DNA from: an archaeon
GTDB taxonomy: Archaea > Thermoproteota > Nitrososphaeria > Nitrososphaerales > Gagatemarchaeaceae
Assembly: GCA_902812495.1 (NCBI GenBank)
Contig: CADDZR010000006.1
Span: 1-64,000, forward strand
Length of the DNA: 64,000 bases
Direction of reading: 5' to 3'
A program made the position numbers and the translations under genes. The notes beneath the pieces were generated by a model that was given only the letters and a program-made list of their open reading frames with translations, was not told the DNA's origin and did no database searches. Below are positions 62,273 to 64,000 of this stretch, one piece after another; position 1 is the first letter of the stretch, and every line of letters starts with the position of its first letter.

Positions 62273-62278
62273 ACGTTT

Positions 62279-63193
62279 CTACTTGCTTCTGTATGCGTAA
62301 CTTTCCTCGAAGGCAGGTACCCCTTCTTCCCTCCTTGAAACTGCCTTCCTGAAAGCTCTGTAAATTGAGCGTGTGACTGGGCCAGGTGAAGACTTGCCTA
62401 TTACTACAGAGTTTATCTTCCCAACAGACACAATTTCAGATTTTGTTCCTGTGAGGAAGACCTCATCAGCCGTAAAAAGCTCATAGGGTGTGATATCTCT
62501 CTCCTTTATTTCAAGACCGAGCTCCTCGCACAGCCTGATCACCCTTCCTCTTGTTATACCCCTAAGTATGCCTGAAGCACCTGAGGGTGTATGAACAGAA
62601 CCATCCTTCACGATGAAAACATTCGAGACTGTTGCCTCTGAAACGAAACCCCTCCTATCGAGCATTATTGCATCGTTTACTTCCATCTCGTTTGCCTCTA
62701 TCTTAGCAAGGACTGAGTTGAGATAGTTTAAACTCTTAACCTCGTGTGATGTTGCGTCTGTTGAATCTCTTCTGTATGAGGATATCATTACACTTATGAC
62801 TTTTGGCTCAGAGAGCGAGAGTACGCTCTCCATACTTTCTGTTATTATAAAGATATTCGGCCTATTGCAGAGTTTTGGGTCGACTCCTAGGTCTCCCGCT
62901 CCTCTCGTAACAACAACCCTGATGTACGCATCCTTTAGATTGTTTTTCCTCAATACTGAGATAATAGCTTGTTCCATCTCTTCCATAGAAAGAGGTATGG
63001 GGAGCCTGATGTACTTGGCAGAATTGTAGAGCCTGACCATGTGCTCCTTCAGCTGAAAAATAATGCCTGAATATTCCCTTATGCCCTCGAAGACACCATC
63101 ACCGTAAAGAAGGCCGTGGTCAAAAACGGAGACAGATGCCTTCTCTCTTTCAACAAACTTTCCGTTTATATAAACATAGTTTTGATCATGCAT
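62279..63193 (-). CDS. ilvE: Branched-chain amino acid aminotransferase
   Basis: A 304-aa fold-type IV PLP enzyme acting on Val, Leu and Ile. VYINGKFVERE and SVFDHGLLYGDGVFEGIREY open it; the Schiff-base lysine is in SHEVKSLNYLNS, and ATVSNVFIVKDG and LTGTKSEIVSVGKI follow. ATG 63193 is preferred over a GTG 15 nt upstream, as CTTTTAATAA (63217-63226) lies 24-33 nt before it. Confidence 0.92.
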   Translation of the reverse strand: MHDQNYVYINGKFVEREKASVSVFDHGLLYGDGVFEGIREYSGIIFQLKEHMVRLYNSAKYIRLPIPLSMEEMEQAIISVLRKNNLKDAYIRVVVTRGAGDLGVDPKLCNRPNIFIITESMESVLSLSEPKVISVMISSYRRDSTDATSHEVKSLNYLNSVLAKIEANEMEVNDAIMLDRRGFVSEATVSNVFIVKDGSVHTPSGASGILRGITRGRVIRLCEELGLEIKERDITPYELFTADEVFLTGTKSEIVSVGKINSVVIGKSSPGPVTRSIYRAFRKAVSRREEGVPAFEESYAYRSK

Positions 63194-63216
63194 TGTTCTC
63201 TCAGCCACTTCGATAG

Positions 63217-63226
63217 TTATTAAAAG
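63217..63226 (-). promoter_or_regulatory. TATA-like promoter of ilvE
   Basis: Minus-strand CTTTTAATAA lies 24-33 nt before ATG 63193, consistent with a leaderless transcript that starts inside the short gap after the aconitase gene. Confidence 0.4.
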
Positions 63227-63231
63227 TTATT

Positions 63232-64000
63232 TCATTTTCTTGATATAATTCTACCCAAAACGTACTGAAGTAGTCCACCATGCTCTATATACTCCAGCTC
63301 AGCCCTATTATCTATCCTGCATGTTACCTCGAATTCCTTCTCTTTTGAGCCTTCCCTCGCAATAACACTCAGCTTCTCTCTTGGTTTCTTCATTGCCTCT
63401 ATACCCCTTATCTCAAAAACCTCCCTACCCGTAATTCCAAGAGAATTCACGCTTTCACCTTGCTTGAATTCAAGCGGGAGGACACCCATAGCTACAAGGT
63501 TACTTCTGTGTATCCTCTCAAAGCTCTCCGCAATAACAGCCCTTACACCAAGAAGCCTTGTTGCTTTTGCCGCCCAGTCCCTAGAACTTCCTGTTCCGTA
63601 CTGCTTTCCTGCAAGAACAATCAGAGGAATTCCCTCCTCCCTGTATTTTAGAGATGCGTCGTAGATAGTTGTTAGCTCCCCAGAAGGTAGATGAACTGTC
63701 CACCATCCTTCCCTTCCTCCTGCTAGCATGTTCCTCAGCCTTATGTTTGCAAATCCACCCCTTATCATCACCTCGTGATTGCCCCTCCTGCTCCCGTATG
63801 TGCTGAAGTCGGCTACGTTCACACCTCTTTCAACCAGATACTTACCTGCAGGGCTGTCGTAGGGTATCGAACCTGCTGGAGATATGTGGTCTGTAGTTAT
63901 TTTATCCCCAAGCAGTGCAAGAACCCTCGCCCCAACTATGTCCTTCTTCACAGTTGTAAGCATGTAATCCTCGAACCACGGTGGCCTCCTGATGTATGTT
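63232..64000 (-). CDS. acnA: Aconitate hydratase, C-terminal part (5' end outside window)
   Basis: The frame stays open to the window edge (IRRPPWFEDYM precedes the first internal Met), so this is the C-terminal part of a larger protein, about 256 residues seen. It is the swivel domain of aconitase: LALLGDKITTDHISPAG, YGSRRGNHEVMIRGGFANIR, GKQYGTGSSRDWAAKA and SFERIHRSNLVAMGVLPLEF. Isomerises citrate and isocitrate in the TCA cycle; the Fe-S cysteines lie outside. Confidence 0.95.
   Translation of the reverse strand, partial: TYIRRPPWFEDYMLTTVKKDIVGARVLALLGDKITTDHISPAGSIPYDSPAGKYLVERGVNVADFSTYGSRRGNHEVMIRGGFANIRLRNMLAGGREGWWTVHLPSGELTTIYDASLKYREEGIPLIVLAGKQYGTGSSRDWAAKATRLLGVRAVIAESFERIHRSNLVAMGVLPLEFKQGESVNSLGITGREVFEIRGIEAMKKPREKLSVIAREGSKEKEFEVTCRIDNRAELEYIEHGGLLQYVLGRIISRK

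Noticed and set aside
1-64000. CRISPR arrays, insertion sequences, prophage or rRNA
   Set aside because: No direct-repeat arrays, transposase motifs, terminal inverted repeats, integrase or rRNA-like sequence were seen on reading both strands.

Overview
The window is a gene-dense archaeal chromosome segment, probably from the Thaumarchaeota/Nitrososphaeria side of the TACK group, possibly a deep or thermophilic branch. The evidence is a single unsplit RNA polymerase A subunit (rpoA, interrupted by an intein), an unsplit rpoB, the archaeal order rpoH-rpoB-rpoA-rpl30e-nusA-rps12-rps7, TBP, archaeal EF-1A, class I LysRS, CDC48, and the archaeal ADTH route into the shikimate pathway. Many genes have a TATA-like element 20-32 nt before an ATG or TTG with no room for a leader, as expected for archaeal leaderless transcripts. 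The lineage is inferred from content, not from a tree.

Layout. 1-1941: 5' part of a peptide-type solute-binding protein and a tiny membrane protein. 2092-13045: one 11-gene minus-strand operon taking aspartate through aspartyl phosphate, aspartate semialdehyde, ADTH, DHQ, shikimate, EPSP and chorismate to prephenate and the tyrosine branch, with a symmetrical DNA element just upstream of lysC. 13165-14455: cutA, a DUF1801 protein, a poorly understood 390-bp gap and tRNA-Arg(GCG). 14475-19762: lysS and CDC48, the latter split by a 492-aa intein. 19985-23864: surE, an unknown membrane protein with paired cysteines, the ribosome-recycling ATPase ABCE1 and a Trm5-like tRNA methyltransferase. 23881-26613: cytochrome b, Rieske protein and a membrane-anchored cupredoxin, a bc1-like electron-transfer module. 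26610-35840: mixed housekeeping genes (DUF99, PPC, DapB-like, Mrr-like nuclease, signal peptidase, TBP, pyrE, LarA-like, site-2 protease, acetyltransferase, DNA ligase).

35825-40367 is a compact type IV pilus locus: secretion ATPase, two class III signal pilins, membrane platform and prepilin peptidase. 40369-45508 holds small-molecule and sugar enzymes (P-loop kinase, inositol-phosphatase-like enzyme, HAD phosphatase, ATP-grasp ligase, polysaccharide deacetylase, membrane-tethered thymidylate-kinase-like protein) that suggest a cell-surface polymer pathway. 45542-51786 contains small membrane proteins, a 31-aa CxC microprotein, an unknown conserved-looking protein, EF-1A, a two-gene ABC exporter and an alpha/beta hydrolase. 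51778-62185 is the RNA polymerase/ribosomal operon. 62279-64000 is a branched-chain aminotransferase and the C-terminal part of aconitase.

The most unusual points are two Ser1 inteins with eroded LAGLIDADG endonucleases, one inside the RNA polymerase trigger loop and one in the CDC48 D1 pore-loop segment; the complete aspartate-to-prephenate operon with its putative operator; the surface-polymer cluster next to the pilus locus; and several very small genes. I saw no CRISPR array, insertion sequence, prophage or rRNA gene.
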